Shown here piece after piece: positions 40,261 through 49,124 of a stretch of DNA of 64,000 nucleotides. The notes under the pieces are model-generated. The model did not search any database. It was not told where the DNA came from and worked only from the letters and a program-made list of their open reading frames with translations. Location of the stretch: positions 27,167-91,166 of the forward strand of contig NZ_JBHRSA010000043.1 of NCBI RefSeq assembly GCF_042643145.1, in the 5' to 3' direction. Within the stretch, counting starts at the first letter, position 1. Each line of letters starts with the position of its first letter. The DNA is from Virgibacillus_O xinjiangensis. GTDB lineage: Bacteria; Bacillota; Bacilli; Bacillales; Amphibacillaceae. The position numbers and the translations under genes were made by a program.

Positions 40261-40551
40261 GTGCAAACCTGTGAAAAGTGCGGAGAGCCGTTCAGCTGGA
40301 AGGAAATCTATCAATCGTTTTGGCTGAATTATAAGCCGATTACCTGTGCCAATTGTGGCACCGTCCATCACGTTACCACTCGCGGGAGGGTCCTGTTCAC
40401 GTCCCTCTCCATCCTGCCCATGATGGTGGTCGGTTTTATCTTTACTAGTTTCAGCAGCTTCTTGGCCACGCTAGGCATAGCCTTGGCAGTTGCTATCGCC
40501 GGTTCTTCAATTGCACCATTTTTTGTTACATATGAAGAAGAAACGTCCTGA
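40261..40551 (+). CDS. CXXC_20_CXXC-type zinc-ribbon membrane protein
   Basis: The 96-residue protein begins with CEKCGEPF and, after about 20 residues, CANCG, a four-Cys zinc ribbon, followed by two membrane helices (about 45-62 and 65-85). This is the small CXXC_20_CXXC family found in Firmicutes; activity is unknown. The start is GTG 40261 after GGAAGGTGGGG. Confidence 0.75.
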   Translation: MQTCEKCGEPFSWKEIYQSFWLNYKPITCANCGTVHHVTTRGRVLFTSLSILPMMVVGFIFTSFSSFLATLGIALAVAIAGSSIAPFFVTYEEETS

Positions 40552-40687
40552 GGAGTTAGTGGTTAGGGGAGTATGGGACAGCCCAGGTAGCGGGAAGGCC
40601 TCGTTTACCGGTGTTTCCCAGGGGTAGGCCTTGTCCTATAGCCATTCATTAAACTTGTCGAGGCTAGTTATAGAAGGAGAATGTCTC

Positions 40688-41008
40688 ATGAAGATAAATT
40701 TGCTCATTTTCGTGACGAGCACAAAGGGGGAGCAGGTAAATGCTCCTTCTAAACTGATGATGAAAACGGTGGAATCGGACATCCGTCCCATCAAAGGGGA
40801 TATCCTGGACGACCCCGGCTTTGATCCCGGGTTTCATAATGGATACGAAGTTGTAAAAGTTACCATCCGGTACGCCTCTAATGAATGCTTTGTTTCGCTC
40901 ACGCCCCTGCTGATGGACAGGGAGGAAATCAGTATGGAATCCTATGTGGAAAGACTTGCAGCAAATGGTTGGCGTGCTGTTCCAAAAGAGGAATTGCCAC
41001 ATATATGA
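40688..41008 (+). CDS. Hypothetical cytosolic protein, 106 aa
   Basis: The protein begins MKINLLIFVTSTKGEQVNAP and contains PIKGDILDDPGFDPGFHNGYEVVKVTIRY, which suggests a small alpha/beta or beta-barrel domain without recognised catalytic residues. ATG 40688 follows AGAAGGAG. It lies immediately before the second phased repeat array. No family is recognised. Confidence 0.55.
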   Translation: MKINLLIFVTSTKGEQVNAPSKLMMKTVESDIRPIKGDILDDPGFDPGFHNGYEVVKVTIRYASNECFVSLTPLLMDREEISMESYVERLAANGWRAVPKEELPHI

Positions 41009-41029
41009 ATCGATGGATAACCTGAGTGC

Positions 41030-41845
41030 TGGATAGGAGCGCGCGGGATATCCTCCGGAGAGAAGGGATATCCGCCGGAGAAGCAGGAAATCAGCGGTAG
41101 CACCGGTTTATCAGCAGAAGGCGCGGCGTATCCCCAGGAGAGAAGGGATATCCGCCGGAGCAGCAGGAAATCAGCAGAAGCACCGATTTATCAGCAGGAG
41201 GCGCGGCGTATCCTCCGGAGAGAAGGGATATCCGCCGGAGCAGCAGGAAATCAGCAGAAGCACCGATTTATCGGCAGGAGCGCGTCGGAATCGGCAGGAG
41301 GCGCGGGATATCCTCCGGAGCAGCAGGAAATCAGCAGAAGCACCGATTTATCAGCAGGAGGCGCGGCGTATCCTCCGGAGAGAAAGGATATCCGCCATAG
41401 CAGCAGGGAATCAGCCGTAGCACCGGTTTAACGGCAGGAGCGCGTCGGAATCAGCAGGAGGCGCGGCGTATCCTCCGGAGAGAAGGGATATCCGCCATAG
41501 CAGCAGGGAATCAGCGGTAGCACCGGTTTAACGGCAGGAGCGCGTCGGAATCAGCAGGAGACGCGGCGTATCCTCCGGAGAGAGTAGATATCCGCCGGAG
41601 ATGCTGGAAATCCGCCGCAGCATCGTTTTATCAGCAGAAGCGCGTCGGAATCGGCAGGAGGGGCGGCGTATCCCCAGGAGAGAAAGTAAATCCGCCGGAG
41701 GAGCAGGGAATCCGCTGGAGATGCTGGAAATCCGCCGCAGCATCGTTTTATCGCCAGAAGCGCCTCGGAATCAGCGGTAGCACCGGTTTATCAGCAGGAG
41801 AAGCGGCGTATCCCCAGGAGAGAGTACATATCAGCCGTAGAACCA
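41030..41845. repeat. Phased 20-bp intergenic repeat array 2
   Basis: Forty anchors occur every 20 nt from 41050 to 41830, ATC in all but two (AAC at 41430 and 41530), with no indel. Unit types such as ATCCTCCGGAG, ATCCGCCGGAG, ATCAGCGGTAGCACC and ATCAGCAGAAG recur in a loose order, so the higher-order period is about 80-120 bp. It fills the gap between the convergent 106-aa gene and the nitroreductase gene. Confidence 0.95.
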
Positions 41846-41911
41846 GCCCACAGCCCTGGCTCTATATAAAAGAAAATGCAGAACGTGCTTGGCGTTCTGC
41901 ATCTTTCTATA

Positions 41912-42652
41912 CTAACCGCCGGGGAATTTTTGCTTCCGCAGCATGTCGGCAACCCCTTTGTAATATGGTTTACTGAAGAAGGTAGCGACGAAATTGGTCC
42001 ATGTGCCGGTACGGTTATTGCTTGATCGGTCCTGCAGATATTGGGAATATGTCTCATTATATTCTTCCAGCAGTGGCCCCAATTCATGATTGTAACGCTC
42101 TTCATGATAAATGGCTTCTTTTGGAAGGCGTGGTTTTTGCCCAGGGTCTTCTGCGGGATGGCCGATACAAAGGCCGGATACAGGGATGACGTATTCCGGC
42201 AAGTCCAGGGCTTCGACAACTTCTACCGCATTTCTGCGGATTCCACCGATGGCAACGGTGCCGAGGCCGTATGATTCTGCAGCTGCCACTGCTGTCCCTA
42301 GGGCGATACCGACATCTGTCACCCCGACGATGAGCGTGTCGATATCGTTGATGGTTTCCATCGATTTACGTTCCATCTTACTGGCCATATGTGTCCGGTA
42401 GAAATCTGCACAGAAGACCAGGAAAACCGGAGCTTCCTCGATATGCTTCTGATTTCCGCACAGCTCCGCCAGCCGCTTTTTGCGTTCTTCATCTTTCACC
42501 GCGATGATGGAGTATTGCTGTCCATTGGCCCAGTTGGGGGATGCTTGGACCGACTCGATGATTTGGTCGAGTTGATCGTCAGCCACCGGCTTATCCTGAT
42601 AGGAACGGAACGACCGGTGGGCCTTCAACGATTGTATGATGTCATTCTCCAT
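41912..42652 (-). CDS. NfsA-type NADPH-dependent nitroreductase
   Basis: The 246-residue protein has the FMN-binding nitroreductase features AHRSFRSYQDKPV, VQASPNWANGQQYSIIAVKD, TDVGIALGTAVAAAESYGLGTVAIGGIR and the C-terminal KPRLPKEAIYHEERY. It matches the NfsA/FRP branch that reduces nitroaromatics, quinones and flavin. ATG 42652 follows AGGAGG by 7 nt; longer frames lack a site. It faces the MBL hydrolase gene divergently. An inverted repeat (CGTAAT...ATTACG at 42755-42776) lies between them and could be an operator. Confidence 0.87.
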   Translation of the reverse strand: MENDIIQSLKAHRSFRSYQDKPVADDQLDQIIESVQASPNWANGQQYSIIAVKDEERKKRLAELCGNQKHIEEAPVFLVFCADFYRTHMASKMERKSMETINDIDTLIVGVTDVGIALGTAVAAAESYGLGTVAIGGIRRNAVEVVEALDLPEYVIPVSGLCIGHPAEDPGQKPRLPKEAIYHEERYNHELGPLLEEYNETYSQYLQDRSSNNRTGTWTNFVATFFSKPYYKGVADMLRKQKFPGG

Positions 42653-42895
42653 GAAATATCCTCCTACGTATGAATCTGAAATACAAGAGAAGTATACCAG
42701 AATTACAGAAGTTCCTGAAATATAGGGCATCCGGCCATCTTTGGAATTTTGTATCGTAATCAAAAAAATAATTACGTATGGAAGCGTTTTCTGTTTTAGT
42801 GGAAACTGCTATAATTGAATAGGGAGATTGGAATCGTATCTAAATATGGAAATAGCTCAAACAACAAGTCAATCAACAGAGAGTAGGAATGTGAA

Positions 42896-43750
42896 TTGCT
42901 CAAGAAACTATCTGACCATGTGTACTATATGCCCCATTATTCAGAGACGGACCGGCCTGCGTTAGGCCTGGTTTGCGGAGAGAATTTCAGTGTAATTGTC
43001 GACGCTGGAAACTCTCCTGCCCATGCAAGGGATTTTATGAATGAGATCGAAAAAATGGACGTGGCGCCGGTCAAGTTTGTCCTCCTGACACACTGGCACT
43101 GGGACCATGTTTTCGGAATGAAGACGATGGGACTGTTTACCATCAGCCAGGAGAAAACGAAAAAGCAGCTCGAGAAGATGAAAACCCTCCAATGGGACGA
43201 TGCCTCCCTTGATGCACGAGTGGAGACTGGCGAAGAAATCGAATTTTGCAGGGATATGATCAAACGGGAAATGCCTGTACGGGATGAGTTGGAGCTGATC
43301 ATACCGGATATGACGTTCCACGACAGGATTGAAATCGATTTGGGCGGCATCACCTGTGTGATGGAGCATGTCGGTGGAGAACATGCTGAGGATTCTTCGA
43401 TCATTCATATACCCGAGGAGAGGGTGATGTTTCTGGGGGACTGCATCTATCAGGATTTTTATAGCGGGGAGTGGAGCTATGACAGGAACAAACTCTCCAC
43501 TCTATTGAATAAAGTTGTAAAGTATGAGGCCGACCATTATGTTACAGGACATCAAGCTCCGAAAACGAATGAAGAGATGGGCAGATTCTTGGACGATTTG
43601 GTAAGCATCGGTGAAATTGTCGGGGAAGAAGTTGTTGTGGATCAAGCTGTCGCCCAATTTAACGACATTCGGAATGCGAATCCGACAGATGATCAGCTGG
43701 AATTCATCCAAAACTTTGTATACGGCAATCGAAAGAAGCGAGCGGAGTGA
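42896..43750 (+). CDS. MBL-fold metallo-hydrolase (class B beta-lactamase-like)
   Basis: The 284-residue protein has TGxHWHWDH (LLTHWHWDHVFGM), a later His in EHVGGEHAEDSSIIHI, the Asp ligand in VMFLGDCIYQD and a last His in YVTGHQAP, giving a full dinuclear zinc set. The start is TTG 42896 with a weak AGGA upstream; no better start is seen. It is likely a cytosolic hydrolase; the substrate is unknown. The nitroreductase gene is divergent. Confidence 0.8.
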   Translation: MLKKLSDHVYYMPHYSETDRPALGLVCGENFSVIVDAGNSPAHARDFMNEIEKMDVAPVKFVLLTHWHWDHVFGMKTMGLFTISQEKTKKQLEKMKTLQWDDASLDARVETGEEIEFCRDMIKREMPVRDELELIIPDMTFHDRIEIDLGGITCVMEHVGGEHAEDSSIIHIPEERVMFLGDCIYQDFYSGEWSYDRNKLSTLLNKVVKYEADHYVTGHQAPKTNEEMGRFLDDLVSIGEIVGEEVVVDQAVAQFNDIRNANPTDDQLEFIQNFVYGNRKKRAE

Positions 43751-44046
43751 GAAGAATTTTGTCGAATTTTATAGTTTTTTCTGGCAGGTTGAGAGATGTG
43801 GTGAAACCCTTGCAGAGCGTGGGATTGAGGCGGTCGACAGCAGCTGGACGAAAGTGTATGGGACTGCTAGCGGCTTTTCAATAACTGAAAATTATCGTAT
43901 AATAGTAGAGAATTTAGTCTATTAGTAATTATGGTAAATGATAAGAAAGTCAAAGGGAGACAGGGGAGATGGTGGGCGATACGCGGCCGATGTCTGGCGT
44001 GGCGACTGCATCTTTTCTGAAAATTTAGGGGAAAAGGTTGATAGAT
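43751..44046. other. Intergenic region with probable mqo promoter
   Basis: Nothing coding is seen. TATAAT at about 43901 with TTCAAT about 17 nt before it is a plausible promoter for mqo. Confidence 0.4.
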
Positions 44047-45549
44047 ATGAGCAACAGACAGACGAAGAGGGACGTCATTTTAATTGGCGCCGGAATCATG
44101 AGTGCAACTTTGGGGACAATCTTGAAAGAATTGGCACCAGAATGGGACATCACAACGTTTGAGAAGCTCGATAAACCGGGAGAAGAAAGTTCCAATGAAT
44201 GGAACAATGCCGGAACAGGGCATGCTGCCTTGTGCGAGCTGAACTATACGGTCGAGAAACCGGACCGTTCCTTGGACATCAGTAAAGCTGTGAAGATCAA
44301 CAGCCAGTTCCAGGTTTCTATGCAGTTTTGGTCTTACCTTGTAAAAAATAATTTGTTAGATAACCCACAGGACTTCATCAGATCGTTGCCACACATGAGC
44401 TTGGTGCATGGGGCAGAAAATGTGAATTTCTTGAAAAAACGTTTTGAAGCGCTGTCAAACAATCCGCTGTTCGAGGGTATGGAATTCTCCGAGGATACGG
44501 AAAAGCTGAAAGAATGGATCCCATTGATCATGGAGGGCCGTATTTCTGACGAAGCGATAGCGGCGACCAAGATTGATACGGGCACCGATGTCAATTTCGG
44601 TGCGTTGACGCGCAAACTCTTCTCCCATTTGGAGAAAGATGGCCTTGAAGTGAACTACAAGCATTCTGTGGAGGACATCCAACGTGCGGAGGACGGATCA
44701 TGGGAAGTGAAAGTCCTCGATATGGAGAACGAGAAAATCGAGTACCATACGGCGGACTTCGTATTCATCGGCGGTGGGGGCGGAAGCCTGCATCTATTGC
44801 AAAAAACCGGTATTCCCGAATCTAAGCGCATTGGCGGCTTCCCGGTAAGCGGGCTGTTCATGGTATGCAACAACCCGGAGGTCATCGAGAAACACCATGC
44901 AAAAGTATACGGCAAGGCGAAGGTTGGTGCTCCACCGATGTCCGTGCCACATCTGGACACCCGGTTCATCGACAATAAAAAGTCCCTGTTGTTCGGGCCA
45001 TTTGCCGGCTTCTCGCCGAAGTTCTTGAAAACCGGATCCATGCTCGACTTAGTGACGTCAGTGAAGAAGGATAACCTCTTTACAATGGTAGGCGCAGGAG
45101 TGAAGAATGCTTCCCTGACCAAATATTTGATCGAGCAGGTCATCCAATCAAAAGAACAACGCATGGAAGAACTGCGTGAATTCATCCCGGACGCAAAAAG
45201 CGAAGATTGGGATTTAGTGACGGCCGGCCAGCGAGTGCAGGTGATCAAGGACACCGAAGAAGGTGGAAAAGGTACCCTTCAGTTCGGTACGGAGGTTGTC
45301 AATTCAGAAGATGGATCGATCGCAGCCTTGCTGGGTGCTTCCCCAGGAGCTTCCACGGCAGTTCCTGTCATGCTCGACATGCTGGAGGAATGCTTCCCGC
45401 AATATAGGCAGGAATGGGAGCAGAAAATCAAGGAGATGATTCCTTCGTACGGCAAGTCTCTTGTAGAACATCCTGAGCTTTTGAAGGAAGTCCACCGCTC
45501 CAATGCGGAGGCACTTGGCCTGAACGAAAAAGAAACAGTGACACAATAA
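44047..45549 (+). CDS. mqo: Malate:quinone oxidoreductase
   Basis: The 500-residue protein begins with the FAD motif VILIGAGIMSATLGTILKEL and the Mqo signature EWNNAGTGHAALCELNYT. Further family stretches are GGGGGSLHLLQKTGIPE, GGFPVSGLF and LGASPGASTAVPVMLDML. It oxidises malate to oxaloacetate at the membrane face and passes electrons to menaquinone. ATG 44047 is chosen because AAAAGG lies 9 nt upstream; a TTG at 44038 is in frame. It is monocistronic with a terminator. Confidence 0.95.
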   Translation: MSNRQTKRDVILIGAGIMSATLGTILKELAPEWDITTFEKLDKPGEESSNEWNNAGTGHAALCELNYTVEKPDRSLDISKAVKINSQFQVSMQFWSYLVKNNLLDNPQDFIRSLPHMSLVHGAENVNFLKKRFEALSNNPLFEGMEFSEDTEKLKEWIPLIMEGRISDEAIAATKIDTGTDVNFGALTRKLFSHLEKDGLEVNYKHSVEDIQRAEDGSWEVKVLDMENEKIEYHTADFVFIGGGGGSLHLLQKTGIPESKRIGGFPVSGLFMVCNNPEVIEKHHAKVYGKAKVGAPPMSVPHLDTRFIDNKKSLLFGPFAGFSPKFLKTGSMLDLVTSVKKDNLFTMVGAGVKNASLTKYLIEQVIQSKEQRMEELREFIPDAKSEDWDLVTAGQRVQVIKDTEEGGKGTLQFGTEVVNSEDGSIAALLGASPGASTAVPVMLDMLEECFPQYRQEWEQKIKEMIPSYGKSLVEHPELLKEVHRSNAEALGLNEKETVTQ

Positions 45550-45560
45550 ATTCTTCGTAA

Positions 45561-45597
45561 GAACCTTCCCCCGTTTCGGGAGTGAAGGTTCTTTTTG
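45561..45597 (+). terminator. Terminator after mqo
   Basis: GAACCTTCcCCCG pairs with CGGGaGTGAAGGTTC and is followed by five T residues. Confidence 0.9.
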
Positions 45598-45634
45598 AGT
45601 CGTAAGGATTGCATGGAAATGGGAGGGGATCCGA

Positions 45635-46186
45635 ATTTATCTGAATTTATTTGGGTTATTGGTGCTGCTGGCCAGCCTTGTCCTTCTAGTAGTCTTTCTC
45701 ATTCAGTTGGCCGCTGCCTTTTTAAACAAGAAGCCATTCCCTAAAAAGGTGGGGACGGCCCTTATGATAGGTATCGCATTGGTTTTTCTTCAGGCAGGGT
45801 ATACGAAGTACTTCTTCACCTTTGATACGGATGATGGTGAGTTCTATAGGGGGCCGGTATCGTCCCCGACAGGTGAGTATACAGCAAATGCTTATTACAG
45901 GACCTACGGAGGAGCTGCTGGTGGTGTTGATCTATGGGTGGAGGTCAAGGATAATAAGACGAATGAGGCCAAGACGATCTACTATAGTGATGCCAAAAGC
46001 CGCTTTTCGATGGAGTGGGCCGATGACGATACACTGTCCATCGACCATGAGGAACCAGCCTATCCGAATTCTGACAGAAGCGTGGCACTGGATGTAGAAA
46101 AAGAGGTATACCATGACCAAGGGCTGGCCTGTGATAGCTGGGTTATGAAAGGGGAATATGAAACCTGTCATCAAGCGGAAGGGTGA
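45635..46186 (+). CDS. DUF5412-like membrane protein; possible ATT start
   Basis: The protein has two N-terminal helices and an extracellular domain with SSPTGEYTANAYYRTYGGAAGGVDLWVEV, IYYSDAKSRFSMEWADDDTLSID and two Cys near the end, resembling DUF5412. A TTG at 45659 gives 175 residues but has no ribosome binding site. GGGAGGGG at 45621 lies 6-7 nt before an in-frame ATT at 45635, which would give MYLNLFGLLVLLASLV and a full first helix (183 residues). I report the ATT start as likely but unproven. Confidence 0.55.
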   Translation: MYLNLFGLLVLLASLVLLVVFLIQLAAAFLNKKPFPKKVGTALMIGIALVFLQAGYTKYFFTFDTDDGEFYRGPVSSPTGEYTANAYYRTYGGAAGGVDLWVEVKDNKTNEAKTIYYSDAKSRFSMEWADDDTLSIDHEEPAYPNSDRSVALDVEKEVYHDQGLACDSWVMKGEYETCHQAEG

Positions 46187-46465
46187 TCTCATTTTTTGAT
46201 TTTGAACCCTCCGAGTTTGCTGTTTTGCTGTTGCAATTATATTTTTGAATACGTCGACCCTTGATACGGAGACATTAAATTTTACGAGAAAGCCTTCTCT
46301 GGGGATAAAATAGCCCTTGAAAGGCAAATTAAAGGTATTCGAATCTTGTGGGTTTTGTCGAAACATGGGGTTTTTCAGAAGGGGATACTCTCTTGTCCAG
46401 GGGTAAATGTGTTATCCTTGTGATGGAAGGGTATAGAATAACAGCATCTTATAGGAAAGGCAGGG

Positions 46466-46663
46466 ATGAATGTGGAACCTAACCAAGAAGAAGTAGAAAA
46501 GGCAATGATTGGCGATGAAATCTCTTTTATGGACGGAGCGAGAGGCATCGTTGAAAAGGTCTATGAAAATTCGGTGATGGTGAAAGTCATTGAAAATCAT
46601 ACAGATGTGGAGTTCAGTGGAAACAAAACGATTGTCGCGCATAAAAACTATACCATCAGTTAA
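46466..46663 (+). CDS. DUF2187 family small protein
   Basis: The 65-residue protein has GDEISFMDGARGIVEKVYENSVMVKVI and TIVAHKNYTIS, typical of the DUF2187/YkvS family, an SH3-like small beta-barrel with no known function. ATG 46466 follows GGCAGGG. A terminator lies 40 nt beyond its stop. Confidence 0.8.
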   Translation: MNVEPNQEEVEKAMIGDEISFMDGARGIVEKVYENSVMVKVIENHTDVEFSGNKTIVAHKNYTIS

Positions 46664-46704
46664 AGAGGGAGGGTTAGCCTTCCTGCTTGATAAAAGGAGT
46701 GAGT

Positions 46705-46747
46705 AGCTGTTCCAAAGTCTATAGAGACTTAGGGACAGCTCTTTTTT
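46705..46747 (+). terminator. Terminator after the DUF2187 gene
   Basis: AGCTGTtCCaAAGTC pairs with GACTTaGGgACAGCT and is followed by six T residues. Confidence 0.9.
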
Positions 46748-46909
46748 ATGGTGCCGACGGGTCCTGCCCTGTTGCTTCGCTGACGCTGTCCGACAAGCAT
46801 AAGCCGGCTCCCTATAATCTGATCCTCTTATAGATTATAATAGGTAAGGAAGGAAATTTTGGAGATATGTTACAGCAGATTAGACATTAAGCAAGAAATG
46901 TGCTTCAAA

Positions 46910-47039
46910 AGTCGCTGCGGAAATACCACTACGCTTTCCGCGGGTGACCCGTGAGCCTCCTCGAACTGACGTTCTGTGGGGTCTCACTCTGGTCACGGTT
47001 CCCGCTGGAGTCTCCCTGGATTTCCTCCGCTAGGCGACT
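46910..47039. repeat. Dispersed element, family B, copy 2 (inverted)
   Basis: AGTCGC at the left and GCGACT at the right close a long imperfect stem. Inside are CTTTCCGCGGG, GAGCCTCC, GGGGTCTCAC and CCCGCTGGAG, the reverse complement of the 21.47-kb element. It lies in the 725-nt gap before the LLM monooxygenase. Confidence 0.8.
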
Positions 47040-47186
47040 AATTACATTTTCGGAGAATGCTAGCATCTTTTGGAAGACTACTGGAAGAAATTAGGTTTTC
47101 ATAGTTCACAGCGTATATTTGATTTTTATGGCGTCCATATCATCCACGCACAACCGAAGACTGGGAAACCAAACATAGTGGAGGTA

Positions 47187-47310
47187 AAATGCGTAGACTC
47201 CTGTGGGAGCAGCACCAGTCCGAAGGCCCCGGAAGAAGTGCTCTTCTTTTGAGGAGACTGAGGCCGTGCCCACGGAAAGCGAAGTGTTTTGCCCGAACGA
47301 TGGAGAAACA
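47187..47310. repeat. Dispersed element, family A, copy 3
   Basis: GCGTAGACTCCTGTGGGAGC, GGCCCCGGAAGAAGTGC and CCCACGGAAAGCGAAG match the two copies at 17.9-18.2 kb. Its open frame happens to run in phase into the LLM gene and would be miscalled as an N-terminal extension. Confidence 0.85.
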
Positions 47311-47389
47311 CTTTTCCCCTAAGGTGTGCTCAAGCAGGTGTAATTATAAATCAATAGCCGCGGATGACATAAAGGAAGGTGGGTTCAGT

Positions 47390-48457
47390 TTGGAAAATTA
47401 TCGGATAGATCAAAGCAATGGCCTGGAATTCGGCATTTATACACTGGGAGACCACCTGCCGGACCCGAAGACGGGTGATAGGATTTCGGCAGAACAAAGG
47501 CTCCACGAAATCGTTGAATATGCCAAGCTTGCCGACGAAGCAGGCCTCGACTTCTTCAGTGTCGGAGAAAGCCATCAGGAGTACTTTGCGACACAAGCAC
47601 ACACAGTCGTACTGGCAGCCATCGCCCAGGCAACGGAAAACATCAAGATCGCCAGTTCATCGACCATCATCAGTACATCCGATCCGGTCCGTGTCTATGA
47701 AGATTTCGCCACCCTCGATCTCCTGTCGAAGGGCCGTGCAGAAATCATTGCCGGCCGGGCGTCACGCGTAGGCATCTTCGACTTGTTGGGCTATGACCTT
47801 CGCGATTATGAGGAATTGTATGAGGAAAAGTTCGACCTGCTGCGGCAGATCAATGAAGAAGAAGTAGTCAATTGGAGCGGCGAATTCCGTGCCCCATTAC
47901 GGAATGCCAGAGTGCTTCCGCGTCCGAAAAATGGCTCACTCCCGATTTGGCGTGCCGTCGGTGGAACACCTGCAAGCGCGATTAAGGCAGGCTATGCCGG
48001 CGTGCCGATGTTCATGGCACATTTAGGAGGCCCGGCTTCCGTATTCAAGCGGACGGTGGACGCGTATCGGGACGCTGCTGAACGGGGAGGCCATGATCCG
48101 GCCGAACTGCCGGTGGCGACAGCCGGTTTCTTCTATGCAGCCGAGACTTCCCAACAAGCGCTGAGGGAGATGTATCCCCACATCAATGAAGGGATGAAGA
48201 AAACGAATGGACAAGGCTTTTCGAAGCAGTTGTTTGCACAAGGTGCGGACCCGCTTAGTATCATGAATATCGGCAGCCCGCAGGAGATCATTGAAAAGAT
48301 TCTCTACCAGCATGAAATGTTCGGACATCAACGGTATATTGCGCAAATCGACTTCGGCGGCATGCCATTCGACCAGTTGCGAAAGAACATTGAATTGATT
48401 GGCACGGAAATCCTTCCGGCCATCAGAAAATATACAGCAAAAAAACAAGGGGAATAA
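47390..48457 (+). CDS. LLM-class flavin monooxygenase
   Basis: The 355-residue protein is a bacterial-luciferase-like TIM barrel: GLEFGIYTLGDHLPDP, EYAKLADEAGLDFFSVGESHQEYF, ASSSTIISTSDPVRVYEDFATLDLLSKGRAEIIAGRAS and GQRYIAQIDFGGMPFDQ-like C terminus. It uses reduced FMN and oxygen on an unknown substrate. TTG 47390 is chosen because AAAGGAAGGTGGG lies upstream; the 67 residues before it come from the dispersed element. An FMN reductase gene begins 4 nt after its stop, a logical partner. Confidence 0.87.
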   Translation: MENYRIDQSNGLEFGIYTLGDHLPDPKTGDRISAEQRLHEIVEYAKLADEAGLDFFSVGESHQEYFATQAHTVVLAAIAQATENIKIASSSTIISTSDPVRVYEDFATLDLLSKGRAEIIAGRASRVGIFDLLGYDLRDYEELYEEKFDLLRQINEEEVVNWSGEFRAPLRNARVLPRPKNGSLPIWRAVGGTPASAIKAGYAGVPMFMAHLGGPASVFKRTVDAYRDAAERGGHDPAELPVATAGFFYAAETSQQALREMYPHINEGMKKTNGQGFSKQLFAQGADPLSIMNIGSPQEIIEKILYQHEMFGHQRYIAQIDFGGMPFDQLRKNIELIGTEILPAIRKYTAKKQGE

Positions 48458-48461
48458 AAAC

Positions 48462-49028
48462 ATGAAGATTGTAGGTTTATCCGGATCGAATGTCGGTTCG
48501 AAAACACGAACAGCCATGAACCATACGATGGAAACATTGGCAGGAAAATACCCGGACACTGAAGCGGTATTGCTTGATCTGGCTGACTATGACATCCAGT
48601 TCAGTGATGGACGGAATTTCATGGAGTATGAAGGTGACACCGGGTATGTCACCCAGACCATCATGGAGGCAGATGCCATCATTATCGGGACACCTATTTT
48701 CCAGGCATCCATCCCCGCGACATTGAAGAACATCTTCGACCTGCTGCCGGTCGATGCCTTTCGTGAAAAGGTGGTCAGCATGCTGGTGACAGCCGGATCT
48801 GCCAAACATTATCTGATTGCCGAGCAGCAGCTGAAACCAATTCTGGCATATATGAAAGCACAGGTGGTACAGACCTATGTATTCATCGAGGAAAAAGATT
48901 TTTATCGCAAAGAGATCGTCGATGATGATGTCCTGTTCCGCATCGACCGCCTGGTGGAAGATACGGTAGTGTTGGCGGAGACCTTCCAACGGATCCGGGA
49001 AGAAAAAGAAGCAGAATATGATTTTTAA
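48462..49028 (+). CDS. NADPH-dependent FMN reductase
   Basis: The 188-residue flavodoxin-like protein has the phosphate loop GLSGSNVGSKTR, IIIGTPIFQASIPATLKNIFDLLP and VTAGSAKHYL, as in the SsuE/MsuE type. ATG 48462 follows AAGGGG and is 4 nt after the monooxygenase stop, so it very likely supplies reduced FMN to that enzyme. In other bacteria such pairs act on alkanesulfonates or aromatic compounds; no transporter here helps decide. Confidence 0.88.
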   Translation: MKIVGLSGSNVGSKTRTAMNHTMETLAGKYPDTEAVLLDLADYDIQFSDGRNFMEYEGDTGYVTQTIMEADAIIIGTPIFQASIPATLKNIFDLLPVDAFREKVVSMLVTAGSAKHYLIAEQQLKPILAYMKAQVVQTYVFIEEKDFYRKEIVDDDVLFRIDRLVEDTVVLAETFQRIREEKEAEYDF

Positions 49029-49081
49029 GAAAGAGTGTTGGACCCATTTCTATATTACCTGTGTAAACTAGTACAAAGGAG

Positions 49082-49112
49082 AAATCCTTCCCGTCCCGGG
49101 GAGGATTTTTTT
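49082..49112 (+). terminator. Terminator after FMN reductase
   Basis: AAATCCTTCCC pairs with GGGGAGGATTT and is followed by T residues. Confidence 0.85.
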
Positions 49113-49124
49113 GTGCCTCGGGCA

